A stretch of 64,000 bases of DNA from Acanthosepion esculentum (taxonomy: Eukaryota; Mollusca; Cephalopoda; Sepiida; Sepiidae), in assembly GCA_964036315.1 (NCBI GenBank), contig OZ038479.1:61220393-61284392 (forward strand), read 5' to 3'. The stretch's first letter is position 1; every line of letters begins with the position of its first letter. This document shows, piece after piece, positions 12,965 to 23,009 of the stretch. The translations under genes were made by a program, and so were the position numbers. The notes beneath the pieces were generated by a model. The model had not been told where the DNA came from and ran no database searches. It saw only the letters and a program-made list of their open reading frames with translations.

Positions 12965-12969
12965 GTTAT
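12965..12969. repeat. Gypsy target-site duplication, left
   Basis: GTTAT, identical to 15928-15932. Five bases is the usual duplication length for Ty3/Gypsy integration. Confidence 0.9.
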
Positions 12970-13290
12970 TATTGAGGGGTCTCCCCTTTTTACACAAATG
13001 GACTCACCCGAGGTATACATATACTACTACTACAAGTGAATACCCGGACAGTCTGTACTAGAGGAGGGTAGCACAAGAGTCACAGTTAGCGAGCACGTAG
13101 ACTCAGTAAGGAGTCATACCGCGATACTTCAATACCAAGACTGTATATATATTAGTGCTACTAACCCGCATTCCTCGATCTACTAACCCGTATTACCAGT
13201 TTGTATTATTACGTTAATACATTCATTTTCCTTATCCATTCCTGGCGTTTGTTATTCATTGATATCGGATTCATCCCGGAATCCACAACA
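12970..13290 (+). repeat. 5' LTR of Gypsy element
   Basis: A 321 bp direct repeat starting TATTGAGG and ending CCACAACA, matching 15612-15927. A TATA-like TGTATATATATTAG lies near 13142. The start is set by the GTTAT duplication and by the polypurine tract that directly precedes the same sequence at the 3' LTR. Confidence 0.92.
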
Positions 13291-13615
13291 AATTGGCGAC
13301 GAGGAATTCGAACTCACACGGGAAGAAGAAAAAAACAATTCTCCCTCGTCGACAACAAATTGGCGACGAGTATATCGAACTCACACGGGAATAAAAGAAA
13401 AAAGAAAAGTCCCCCCTCGTCGACAACAAATTGGCGACGAGGAATTCGAACTCACACGGGAAGGAAATCGAAACAAAATTCTTCCTCGTTGTCCACAACA
13501 AATTGACGACGAGGTATTCGAACTCACACAGAAAAAAAAACCCCCCGAAAGTCTTCTTTGCCCTTTTTGCCAGTGTCCACAACAACTTGACGACAAAAGA
13601 TTTACGAGGTCTAAA
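13291..13615 (+). repeat. repeated primer-binding-site leader (about five units)
   Basis: TTGGCGACGAG lies 3 bases after the LTR and recurs. TGGCGACGAG begins at 13294, 13361 and 13432, and TGACGAC variants begin near 13504 and 13588. Units are 67-84 bp, and most repeat ACAACAAATTGGCGACGAG followed by TTCGAACTCACACGGGA. TGGCGACGAGG complements the 3' end of a serine tRNA ending CCTCGTCGCCA. Most copies also restart with ACAACAAAT, the LTR-leader junction. Open frames of 101-138 codons cross the repeats and are not taken as genes. Confidence 0.85.
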
Positions 13616-13650
13616 ATACGTAAAAGCGAGTTTTTCGTAAGACTTTTATC

Positions 13651-14400
13651 ATGGAGGATTTTAGAAATATTTTAGTAGAATTTGTAAAATACCAAAATGA
13701 ACAACAATTACAACTCCATGAAGGAATGGAAGAAAGATGGCAAAAACAATTACTACAAACGCAGGAACTAATATTAAATTAATATTAAGTAACAAACAAC
13801 AACTAATATTTAATTAATATTAAGTAACAAACAACAAAATATCGAAAAAGAGGCGACTTTTTTCCCAAGACGCAGTGTAGAATACGATAGAAACATTCAA
13901 TTACTCCCTAGAAGAGGATAAACATTTCGGGAATTATTTCAGACGTTATGAAGACATCTACAACATCGATTGTCAAAACTGGACAGAAGCAAAGAAGCTA
14001 CGTCTGTTGCTCAGAAAATTAGGAACTAAGGAATACACAAAATTTGTGGATTACATTTTGCCAAAAAAGACGAACGAATTAACGTTTGACGAAGCAGAGC
14101 TGTTCAGTCCAAAAACGTCACTCTTTCACAAGAGGTGGAAATGTCTTAAATGGCGAAAATGAGGACTATTCCACGTTTGCCGCAATCGTGAATAAACATT
14201 GTGACGACTTCAAGTTGGCAGAATTAACACCGGACAATTTCAAGTGTCTCATTTTTGTTCAAGGGTTAGTCTCAGCAAAAGATAGTGAAATGCGCAAAAG
14301 AATGCTTTCAAAACTACAAAATGAACCTGGACTAACACTACAACAATTATCAGAAGATTGACAAAAATGCCTGAGTATAAAGAAAGACTCGAAGAACATT
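13651..14400 (+). pseudogene. Gypsy gag relic
   Basis: Starts MEDFRNILVEFVKYQNEQQ, the usual gag N-terminus in this family. After the break it continues in other frames with YFRRYEDIYNIDCQNWTEAK, LRLLLRKLGTKEY and TSLFHKRWKCL, and then the open frame 14086-14361 (HCDDFKLAELTPDNFKCLIF). A 35 bp tandem duplication at about 13771-13840 adds stops and shifts the frame. At least one more frameshift follows near 14090. Confidence 0.82.
13771..13840. repeat. 35 bp tandem duplication inside gag
   Basis: Two adjacent 35 bp copies begin CTAATATTAAATTAAT and CTAATATTTAATTAAT and end AACAAACAACAA. The length is not a multiple of three, so it breaks gag. Confidence 0.85.
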
Positions 14401-14558
14401 GAGGAGTCAGGAGTATCACATATACGTAAGTTAAACAAAAGTTTACGTTCTTCACCCTCCCCGGAAAGAAAACAAAAATTTTATAAGAGAAAAACTACAA
14501 CATATAGGGCAAATTATGACGAAAATCGAAACAAATATAAGCCCCCACCCCATCTGCA

Positions 14559-15617
14559 TGTTATCGATGTGAAGGACTACATTGGAATAAGGATTGCCGT
14601 TTAAAATATAAAAACTGTCTTGTGTGTGGAAAAATGGGGCACAAGGCATCCCAATGTAGGAACAGAATAGCTACTAGTAGGTTAAGAGCTACTAGGATGC
14701 ATGACGAAGACAATACCAACATAAGGAAATATGTGGAACTTGAAATCTTAAATAAAAAGATAAAATTGCAACTAGACTCGGGTTCCGATCTAACGATAAT
14801 TAACCTACAGACATGGAAAAAGCTTAACAGACCAACCATGTTACATACACAAAAAATTGCTAAGTCGGTGACAGGAAAGCGTATAAAATTCGAAGGAGAA
14901 ATAATCGTAAATGCTAAATTTCACGGGAAAACAAAAAAACTCAAGATATACGTAATGAAAGATACAGAAAATCTAGAAAAAAACTGTATGCAAAAGTTCG
15001 ACGTATGGGATTCCCTTATCAGCTCGTTTTGTAAGGGTGCAGCTAGAAGTGAATTAAAAGAAAACGTCCAACCAGTATGTAAAAAGAAGCGGAACGCGCC
15101 ATTTGCTACCACAGATGAAAACAGTAAAGAGTTATACAGGGCAGTAAAGGAACTACCTGTGACCTTGCGAGAGATAAGAAAGGAAGCGAAAAAGGATGAA
15201 TTTATTCAGAGGACGAAGGAAAAAATAATGAAAAACCGGTATACATCTACAGTACTCAAGAGATCATTCAAACAAGAATGGGTCTATTTCAGTAACAATA
15301 TGGCTTATGAGAAACTAAATACAATAATTAACAGACTAGGAAACGTGATGTACACAAAAGGCGAAAGATTTACCCACAGAAAACATATTGACCAAATACA
15401 AAAAAGACGGGTTGAAGAGCCAAGTTCGTCACCCGCAGAAAATGACGAGTCGATGGAGGCGATCTTTGAAGTTTTTGAGATTCAAAGACCACAAGAAGAC
15501 ATAGAAATTGGAAGGACTAGCAGGAAGAGAAAATTTACAGTGCCTCTAATTGTCGACAATAAGAGAAAAGAAAAGATATTAACTCCTCCCAAAAGGAATT
15601 TAAGGAGGGGGTATTGA
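14559..15617 (+). CDS. fused nucleocapsid-protease-integrase C-terminus ORF (deleted pol)
   Basis: The frame is open from the first zinc knuckle to a stop overlapping the 3' LTR start. The longest ATG-initiated part, 331 residues, starts at 14622. Visible are CYRCEGLHWNKDC (CX2CX3HX4C), CLVCGKMGHKASQC (a standard CX2CX4HX4C knuckle) and the aspartic-protease signature LQLDSGSDLTIIN (residues 51-62 of the ATG frame; DSG in place of DTG). The frame then jumps to an RNase-H-adjacent stub (ELYRAVKELPVTL) and an integrase C-terminal tail (RLGNVMYTKGE..RKHIDQIQKR). The roughly 2.5 kb that normally encodes RT, RNase H and the integrase core is absent, yet the frame survived. Confidence 0.75.
   Translation, partial: CYRCEGLHWNKDCRLKYKNCLVCGKMGHKASQCRNRIATSRLRATRMHDEDNTNIRKYVELEILNKKIKLQLDSGSDLTIINLQTWKKLNRPTMLHTQKIAKSVTGKRIKFEGEIIVNAKFHGKTKKLKIYVMKDTENLEKNCMQKFDVWDSLISSFCKGAARSELKENVQPVCKKKRNAPFATTDENSKELYRAVKELPVTLREIRKEAKKDEFIQRTKEKIMKNRYTSTVLKRSFKQEWVYFSNNMAYEKLNTIINRLGNVMYTKGERFTHRKHIDQIQKRRVEEPSSSPAENDESMEAIFEVFEIQRPQEDIEIGRTSRKRKFTVPLIVDNKRKEKILTPPKRNLRRGY
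15602..15611 (+). other. polypurine tract
   Basis: AAGGAGGGGG directly before the 3' LTR is the expected plus-strand primer for Gypsy replication. Confidence 0.8.
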
Positions 15618-15927
15618 GGAGTCTCCACTTTTTACACAAATGGACTCACCCGAGGTATACATATAATACTACCAGTGAATACCCAGACAGTTTATATTAG
15701 AGGAGGGTAGCACAAGAGTCACAGAGCGAGCACGTAGACTCAGTAAGGAGTCATACCGCGATACTTCAATACCAAGACTGTATATATATTAGTGCTACTA
15801 ACCCGCATTCCTCGATCTACTAACCCGTATTACCAGTTTGTATTATTACGTTAATACATTTATTTTCCTTATCCATTCCTGGCGTTTGTTATTCATTGAT
15901 ATCGGATTCATCCCGGAATCCACAACA
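15612..15927 (+). repeat. 3' LTR of Gypsy element
   Basis: A 316 bp copy of the 5' LTR. Differences cluster in the first 130 bp; the remaining 190 bp appear nearly identical. Confidence 0.92.
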
Positions 15928-16290
15928 GTTATAAATAGATTAATTTTAAGATTCAAAGATGATAAAACATTTTTGAGTGGTATAAGCCAGAACTAAGAAG
16001 TTTGAACAAGATGATACTCCTTTGAATTTCACAGAGAGAACTATTGCCCACCTTACCAGAAAAGGTTTCAAAAACACCAAAATTAATGGAATAGACTTGA
16101 TTATAATTACAAAAAGAAAATCTGTGGACCATCATTAAAAGAGATACATATAAGAATGAAAAATAACGTATTCAGGCAAAGAAAGTCTTTGGATAACAAT
16201 AAAAATGCTGCAAATAAATTCAAAATAGGAAAAAAGTTAATAAAAGACTAAAGAAAGTTATAGAATATCAAGAAGAAATTATTACCGTGT
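15928..16290 (+). pseudogene. Tc1-like transposase relic, copy 1, right part
   Basis: After the right GTTAT duplication the interrupted Tc1-like gene continues. In mixed frames it reads ENYCPPYQKRFQKHQN, then NLWTIIKRDTYKNEK, which matches the ENLWSIIKR.VY.NGKQ segment after the third catalytic residue of Tc1 transposases. The 23.9-24.1 kb copy shares this order (YFPRCQKGLKKHK.NEMD). Many stops. Confidence 0.6.
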
Positions 16291-16310
16291 AAAATAATTT
16301 CGCTCATTTA

Positions 16311-17550
16311 TTAGGTCATCCTATAAGTTCTGTGTGAATTTTAACTTTTTGTTAAAATGAACGAAATTTAAAGAGTATTTTATAATGTCTAATGGAGCTG
16401 AACATTATTTTTATGTTTAGATGCATTTAAACTGATCAAATTTTATTTCAGAGAACAATAAAATTAAATTTTGTTTGATTAAAACCTTGCTAACATGGAA
16501 GTACCCAAGAATCATTTGAGGCACAAAATGCTTTATGAGTTCAAGAAAGGAAACTCAGCAGCCGAAGCGGCTAGAAACATTCTCTCAGTTTATGGAGTGG
16601 AATGTGGGAATGAAAGAACTTGCAGAAGATGGTTTGCAAAATTCAGAGGTGGAGATTTCACCCTTGAAGATGAAGATCGAACTGGACGTCCAGTTGAGTT
16701 TGATGAAAAGCTTCTTGAAGCAGCCCTTGAAGAAAATCCTGCTTTATCAGTTGAGGAATTGGCAGTGGTTCTCAGTTCAAACCATACAACTGTTCATCGT
16801 CATCTTCAATAACTTGGAAAAGTTCCTAAACTTGGAAAATGGGTGCCTCATGAATTGTCTGAAAACAACCTCAAATCCCGAGTTGACATCTGCTGTTCTC
16901 TCCATTCTCGCCAACTTGTTTCACCTTTTTTGCATAGACTTGTGACTGGCGACGAAAACTGGATCTTTTATCGAAATGTTAAGCGTCATAGACAGTGGCT
17001 TGGTAAAGGGGAAGGACCCCAGCCACGGCCGAGAAGGAACTTCATGGGCAAAGCGTTCTTCTTTCAATCTGGTGGGATTGCCAAGGAATAATCCACTTTG
17101 AATTCTTACCACCTAATGCAACAATTAATGCTCAAATATACTGTCAACAATTAGAGCGTTTGAACCAAGCTTTGAGGAAAAAAAAAGACCTGCTCTAGTG
17201 AATCCAAAACGTCACAAAAGATCGAAGAACTTGGTTGGGAGGAAATTCCTCATCCACCTTATTCTCCCGACCTTGCTCCTTCAGACTACCATCTGTTTCA
17301 TAGCTTACAGAATCATTTGGAAGAAACAGCTTTTGTAACACAGGAAGAGGTTTAAACTGACATTTGTGAGTTCTTCGAATCAAAGCCAAAAGAATTTTAC
17401 AGTAATGGAATTAGTAAGCTTGTTAATAGATGGAAGGAATCATAGATAATCAGGGAAAATACATTGTTGATTGAATCTGTAATTAAATGTAACATTTGGT
17501 CAATTGTTTTCTTTATTCAAAATTCGGACAGAACTTATGGGATGACCTGA
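16311..17550 (+). mobile_element. mariner transposon, 1.24 kb, with TIRs
   Basis: Terminal inverted repeats of about 30 bp: the left starts TTAGGTCATCCTATAAGTTC, and the right on the other strand starts TCAGGTCATCCCATAAGTTC. TA dinucleotides flank at 16309-16310 and 17551-17552. Length, ends and coding capacity fit a SETMAR-type mariner. It sits just downstream of the Tc1-like relic. Confidence 0.92.
16495..17449 (+). pseudogene. mariner transposase relic
   Basis: Starts MEVPKNHLRHKMLYEFKKGN, with N-terminal helix-turn-helix domains (NERTCRRWFAKFRGGDF, DRTGRP) and TTVHRHLQ. A TAA stop at 16810-16812 interrupts it. The same frame then reads LGKVPKLGKWVPHELSENN and TGDENW (first catalytic Asp, about 16949). 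A frameshift follows near 17085, and the block normally carrying QDNARPH (second Asp) is deleted. HPPYSPDLAPSDYHLFHSLQ (third Asp) and the end FFESKPKEFYSNGI remain. Inactive by stop, frameshift and loss of a catalytic residue. Confidence 0.93.
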
Positions 17551-17552
17551 TA

Positions 17553-17864
17553 TATAGGATATTGGGTTAATCAGATATGTTTCTCTAGACGATATCTTTT
17601 GTATTTTTTAAAAATTGTTTTGCTTTAAATAAAAACTCCAAAGACAAATTATTATCTTTATTTTTAATAAGGATAGAAAATGCAAGCTGAAACTTACACG
17701 ATCTATTGCTCATCTAAATATATCGAGAACAAGTGATGAGCTTCAGTTGATTAAATATGAATTTTATTGTGATAACGTTGACTTACAATCAGACATCATA
17801 TCTTGTTGTTATCGACTACTATGAAAGAGACTATTCATGTTTACAGGTACTGCCACCAGTACTT
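17553..17864. other. unassigned sequence
   Basis: Nothing recognised between the mariner and the TA/GT microsatellite. Confidence 0.5.

Positions 17865-17865
<1 letters not shown>

Positions 17866-17947
<82 letters not shown>
17866..17947. repeat. (TA)n-(GT)n compound microsatellite
   Basis: About 17 TA units run directly into about 22 GT units. Confidence 0.95.
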
Positions 17948-17950
<3 letters not shown>

Positions 17951-18085
17951 TAAAATAATAAGAAAGTACAGTAAGATTTATAATCCGATGTTCTTAGCAA
18001 CTATTTTTATTTAAAAAAAACAGTTCTCGATACAAAGAGTAGACCAAAATATTAAAATTATTTTCTTTTGATTTTGTTTTTCTTT

Positions 18086-18148
18086 TCTTTTTTTTCTTTT
18101 TTAAAAATATGTTTCCATCACGATGGAAACATTTTTAAAAAGAAAATA
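18086..18148. repeat. near-perfect hairpin
   Basis: TGTTTCCATC (18110-18119), a 2-base AC centre and GATGGAAACA (18122-18131) form a perfect 10 bp inverted repeat. Pairing continues imperfectly through flanking TTTTTAAAAA blocks to arms of roughly 27 bp. It may be a small foldback element or a local palindrome. Confidence 0.75.
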
Positions 18149-18151
18149 ATC

Positions 18152-18152
<1 letters not shown>

Positions 18153-18181
<29 letters not shown>
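18153..18181. repeat. (TA)n microsatellite
   Basis: About 14 TA units immediately right of the 18.1 kb hairpin. Confidence 0.9.
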
Positions 18182-18182
<1 letters not shown>

Positions 18183-19931
18183 AAGTGTATATGCAACGCC
18201 CATCACACATAGACTGATGTTTGATTCGTAAATAATTATTCACATATGTACATGAAACAGCTTCAGACGATTCATTGATACGCATACCTAAATGTATGAA
18301 GATAGCTTGTAAATATATACAAATATAAAATACAGAGAAAATAACAGAAGAGAATTTATAGTTATACATTTGTATATTTATGTATATACGTACGTGTATT
18401 TTACTTACCTTGCTTACTTATTACTTTATCTTACACTTCACCTTTCTCTCTCATCACATGCCTTCATATCTATCTATCTATCTATCTACCAAGGATGCAG
18501 GCGAAATGACAGCAAACGGATTTCCATTCATTCTCAACCTTACTCCTCATTTTTATTTACCTGTTCTTTACTAATACTTGCCGTGTATGAAGGCATTTAC
18601 ATTGACACACACACACACAAACACACGCATTGATGTATATATGTATGTGTGCGTGTGTGCGCGTGTGTGTGTATACACAGACATGTGTATGTTTCGTGTA
18701 TATCGACAGATATGCCTTTATCTCATCTATCGATCTATTCTTGTGAAAGTTGCTGAATAAGCATCATTCTTGGTCAAGGCCATATCGACTATTCCCCTCC
18801 CCGTTCCTCTCATTTTATCGGCACTTCATTCTTTCTTATCTCCGACATGTCTACCCCTTGGGCTTGACTTCATCGTCACTTTCATAATTGTTTTTGACAA
18901 TCATTTTTACGGCAGAATTCTATAATGATGATGATGATGATGATGATGATGATCAGTATCATCATTTTTGCTATGCCTTAGAACATTATAGAAATTATTG
19001 ATGCCATATTTTTTTTTTATTATTGTCAGCATTACTTTATTAACATTCTCCACTGTAACTAATTTTACAACAGCAATGTTATCACAATTTGAAATATAAA
19101 AAAATATATATTAGATCATCATCATCATCGTCATCATTGTCATCATCACTGCGGTCAAATACTATAAGACCCATGATTAAGAATGGAGATATTACTAAGA
19201 TGATGATGATGATGATCAGCATCATTGTAATTTTTGCTATTCATAAATTTCTTTATCTTTTCTCAAAACTCATTATCAATCTTGTCTTCTTTTTTTTATT
19301 TTGTTACTACTTTATATAATAACAAAACAATATTAATTATGAGGATGATAATATCAATCATCGTCTTGATCTCTAAAAGAAGAAGAAGAAGAAGAAGAAG
19401 AAGAAGAAGAAGAAGAAGAAGAAGAAGAAGAAGAAGAAGAAGAAAATAATCAACATCTCAATTATTATTATTATTATCTCGGTCAATAAACTGCAATTAT
19501 TTTCACTTGTTTTTGACCTTCAAACGTGATCAACAGACACATTCTCATCGCCAGCTTTTCCAAAAAAGTGAAAGAATATAAAAATATAAAAATAAATAAA
19601 TAAATAAAAATTAAAAGAAAAATGAAAATACAAAGAAGAAAAGAGTCGAAGTTTTCTTTCTTGCAAAAATACGCATTATTGGTTATTTGCATTCCTCATT
19701 TTGTATCCGACCCACTTTTGCTTTCCCCCCTCCCCATCACATAACATGATACATGCATATTTCTTTTTTTATGCAGGAATACATGCATGTGTGTCAGGAA
19801 AACGTGAAAATTTTCTTATTAACACACATATAGAGATTCGTCATACATTTATAGATTATGATGGCCTTATACAGAGGCAAAGTGCAAATATACTGAACTA
19901 TTATGAAAGTACGTACGTATGTTTACACTCA

Positions 19932-19962
<31 letters not shown>

Positions 19963-20300
19963 CACAGATAAACAGATAGACAGACAGACACACACACACA
20001 CATATATGGAAGTAATATATCTAAATACATGTACACATATAGTGCTAAGGCATTTTTTGGTAGATGCTATCCAGAGATGAGAGCATGAACAAAAAAAAAA
20101 ACAAATAAAAAAAAAAGAAACACCACATAATAAACAAAAATAATTAATCACCAGAATAATTAATTTACACAATTTTCTCCGGAGTATTCCGTTTGGATAT
20201 ATAGCGATCACATAAACGGTGCTGCTCATAAAGGGCAGTAAAATCCATATTGCATTTGATTCATTCACCCTGTTCAAATTTTTTGAACTTTTGGGCTGAA
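18182..20300. repeat. microsatellite-rich stretch
   Basis: Mostly simple and low-complexity sequence: (TATC)n near 18470, (CA)n/(GT)n near 18605-18680, (ATG)n at 18924-18952 and 19200-19217, an (AGA)n tract at 19378-19443 of about 22 units, (ATTA)/(AAAT) runs near 19590, and (CA)n at 19930-20000. Between tracts I see no coding or element structure. Frames of 60-92 codons here are repeat read-through. Confidence 0.8.
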
Positions 20301-20310
20301 CGTTACACAC
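20185..20310. repeat. dispersed repeat shared with 47.11 kb
   Basis: GATCACATAAACGGTGCTGC and the later CTGTTCAAATTTTTTGA have diverged counterparts in the same order at 47111-47220. Identity of the repeat is unknown. Confidence 0.45.
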
Positions 20311-20336
20311 ACAGCACGCGCGCGCACGCACGCACG

Positions 20337-20379
<43 letters not shown>
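20306..20379. repeat. (CA)n/(CACG)n-(TA)n compound microsatellite
   Basis: GCGCGC/CACG-variant CA repeats pass into about 13 TA units. Confidence 0.9.
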
Positions 20380-20381
<2 letters not shown>

Positions 20382-21785
20382 TTTAAATAATGCTTATTTA
20401 GGCAACAGTCTTTTATTAATACAAGTTTGATTAAAGGCATGCTTTCTTTTGTAATGTTTTGGTTGACTTTTTTTGTCCAAAAGAACTCCTGTTAGGACCC
20501 AAAAATGATTTTAGAACTGTTGGTCTGTTCTATCCGACCCTCCATATTTATCTTATCTTGCACCAACCGATTATCGTTTTCGATCACTGCAAAACACATT
20601 GACGAGTAACATTTTCCCTAATGAAAACCAGATTTCACCGAAAACTTTTTCGCGCCAAAATCTGCAGAATTTTACTGCCTGATAAGTGGCAACAAGTCAT
20701 TGCAATGAACGGTGAAGATATAATAAATGTAACTTTATATTTTGATAACTAAAATGGATAAACAAATACCGAAATTATTTATGACTCAACCTAATATGAA
20801 TTTATTTACATGTCAGCAATAGTAAACCGAATGTCCGCAATAAATAAGACGATTTAAGTATTACATCGTTTTCTACTCGAATTTCGAGCGAAACGCAAGA
20901 CTTTTTCCGGGTTTGAATCCGCCTTACAATGATTTTTATTTTTTAAATTAGCTGCCAATTTAAGAAAGAATTGCTAAATTTACTGGTTATCTTCCATTAT
21001 ATTTTTTATGTCAAATGTTTTTTTAATGCAAACCTTTTGCTTATTATTTGGAGATAAATTAAGTGAGGTCAGCTTTTGACTTCACCTACCTTTTGACCTT
21101 CACTTTGTCGATTTTTAAAATTTGTTGTCATCTGCATTCAAACTACACGACTTACTTTCCATGATTTCAATAAAACCAACAATGCAGTAAGAAGAATTAA
21201 TCGATCTTATTGATTTAGCGATTCTGATTCTAATTTCGCCAATTGCAGAAAAAGAATTACAGTTATTCTGTTTCAAAGAATTAACCTAAACAAAAAATAT
21301 CGTCAAAAATTAATTAATATTTTCAGAATTGCTGAGTAGAAGTAAAGTTTGGTGAAAGGAAATTTTAGAACTGGTTTTTGTAACATTATTATAATGCAAA
21401 GTCAGCTGCCTATTGAGCATTTTATATAAAATTATTTTTTATAAGAACTAAAATCTTTCTTTTCTTGTAAATATAGTAGAGAATTGTGGAAGGAAATTCG
21501 GGTCAATTTAATGGTGAATAACTCGGGAACGAATGAAAAAAAGTGACAGATAAAAATAATGCAATACAAAAGTTTCCAGAAGCTCAATGATTACTTTCTT
21601 TTATTCAGTCTCAAGTTTGTCAAATTTTTAGCCCTTTTTTTGGCTCCATTACTTTCTGATTCTAAACTGATTTCCGCCTGTTTCGGTTATGTACCAAAAT
21701 TCATTTCATTTTTTAAAAAAGTCTTCTCGTTTCTAATGACAATTTCTGAAACCTTTCCTTTAAATCGAACATTTACAAATCAATA
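20380..21785. other. unassigned sequence
   Basis: AT-rich with no recognised element. A 114-codon plus-strand frame (21559-21903) crosses into the inverted-repeat element that follows and is not taken as a gene. Confidence 0.5.
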
Positions 21786-21981
21786 CGAGGGGGGGGGGGT
21801 TACTGAAAAGTTCTCAGCCCGACCAAGTAGAATGACCGAGAACCATGAACTATTACGCATATTTATATTCAACAGACTCGGCATTTCGTTTCTCGTTGAA
21901 TAATAAAAAGGAATCGTATGTTTGGTTATTGGAATATTGATTTTAGGAGGCGGATCGAGAACTTTTCACCCCACCCCTGCA
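21786..21981. mobile_element. MITE-like inverted-repeat element
   Basis: Left end GGGGTTACTGAAAAGTTCTC then CCCGACC; right end on the other strand GGGGTGAAAAGTTCTCGATC then CGCC. TA lies outside both ends (21784-21785, 21982-21983). At 196 bp with no coding capacity, it looks like a non-autonomous Tc1/mariner derivative. A poly-G run at 21788-21799 has probably slipped. Confidence 0.6.
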
Positions 21982-21983
21982 TA

Positions 21984-23009
21984 AAAACAATCGTATTTGC
22001 AACTCTGGTAATATCGTTATGACTATGATACTGTAGCAGAAGGACAGGAGTATCTGCAGACCCCAACGTAAGCAAAATGTTACTCATGATTCATTGCAAA
22101 GCCGAATATTATAGTGGGTCATACGGAAATTTTTCAGTTCCCTAGATAATTTTCACAGACATCTGGGCATACGTCTGACCCTACATCACTTGGGACAACA
22201 GATTAGTACTGTCTGGAGTGCGAATCACCGGTCATCAGGTTTCAGTTACGTTTTGGCCTCGAACGACAGACAAGCCAGAGGTTTGGAAATCAGAAATAAG
22301 CATATGCATACATATACTTAAATGCATATAAAAGCCATTTTTATTTCAGACTTTTATGTATTTTCTTTCATCCACTCGCACACATACGTACATATATATC
22401 ATTAGATAAATATAAATTTTGAATGCATAGGTGTTATGCGATCTCTAATCACACCCAACGCATAATGTCTCACAACTTGAATATATAGTATTTTATTTCT
22501 GTCTATTTTATCTCAACCCAACTCAACACAATGACTTTTTGTCTGACTACACTTTTGCTGGCAAAGAACACGTTATGCGAAAGCGATAGAGCTTAATGGA
22601 TTGTCACTCATTACTAATACAGTAAAACATACAGACACACACTCCCGTCTAAGTGTATGCCTGTGTATGGGGATTATGTATATATGTTTAACGGTTAAGA
22701 GCATAAAATCTTAGCAGAGATAGCAGCGCAAACACACACAAACACACACACGTGCGTTTGTGTGTATAAAATGTCAGATTTTATTTTGAAAGTTAAGTTT
22801 TTCCTCACAAAATTTTTAGTAACAAAAATTTTCAGGATAATGTTATATTTATACGATATACTTATTTTAATTTAAACATACGCAATATATTTATTTGAAA
22901 TATTTACAAATATTTGATGGAGTGAGATTTGATTATTCAACTCGAGCGTTGTTCATCAGATTGTATATATACATGCGCATGTATATATATATATATATAT
23001 ATATATTGT
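21984..23009. other. unassigned sequence with a TA tract
   Basis: No gene or bounded element recognised. (TA)n lies at about 22983-23006. A hammerhead-like motif near 22935-22959 on the minus strand is listed separately. Confidence 0.5.
22935..22959 (-). other. hammerhead-like motif (weak)
   Basis: On the minus strand CTGATGA is followed by ACAACGCTCGAGTT and GAAT where GAAA is expected. It resembles other CTGA.GA-stem-GAAA motifs in this window. The core is imperfect, so activity is unlikely. Confidence 0.3.

Larger units (their letters stand above)
12350..12969 (+). pseudogene. Tc1-like transposase relic, copy 1, left part
   Basis: The 79-codon frame from 12471 reads KFKNVTGRDLRKIEDVTIKT, resembling the N-terminal helix-turn-helix of Tc1 transposases (TT.RDDRKI..). 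A GA microsatellite interrupts it. From about 12800 the frame GTDFSILSFTNGYRSTLDG matches the region around the first catalytic Asp (TDFTKVLFTDE.R.TLDG), with that Asp replaced. A related copy at 23.02-24.14 kb shares the start (TTTAATTTCAGATATATA) and this core. A Gypsy element cuts the gene at 12969; the rest is at 15928-16290. Confidence 0.65.
12970..15927 (+). mobile_element. Ty3/Gypsy LTR retrotransposon, internally deleted (2.96 kb)
   Basis: A complete insertion: a 5' LTR (12970-13290), a leader with serine-tRNA-type primer sites, a broken gag, an open nucleocapsid-protease-integrase-tail frame, a polypurine tract at 15602-15611 and a 3' LTR (15612-15927), flanked by GTTAT. Gag resembles the K02A2.6-like Gypsy elements of invertebrates (possibly Mag/Cer-like). 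Reverse transcriptase, RNase H and most of integrase are missing, so any movement would need proteins from a relative. The LTRs differ by roughly eight substitutions and a few small indels by eye. Confidence 0.93.

Noticed and set aside
13201..13675. Frames of 101, 138 and 104 codons over the Gypsy leader
   Set aside because: They cross the tandem primer-site repeats, occur on both strands, and end before gag starts.
21559..21903. 114-codon plus-strand gene
   Set aside because: It runs from AT-rich sequence into an inverted-repeat element through a poly-G run, with no domain recognised.
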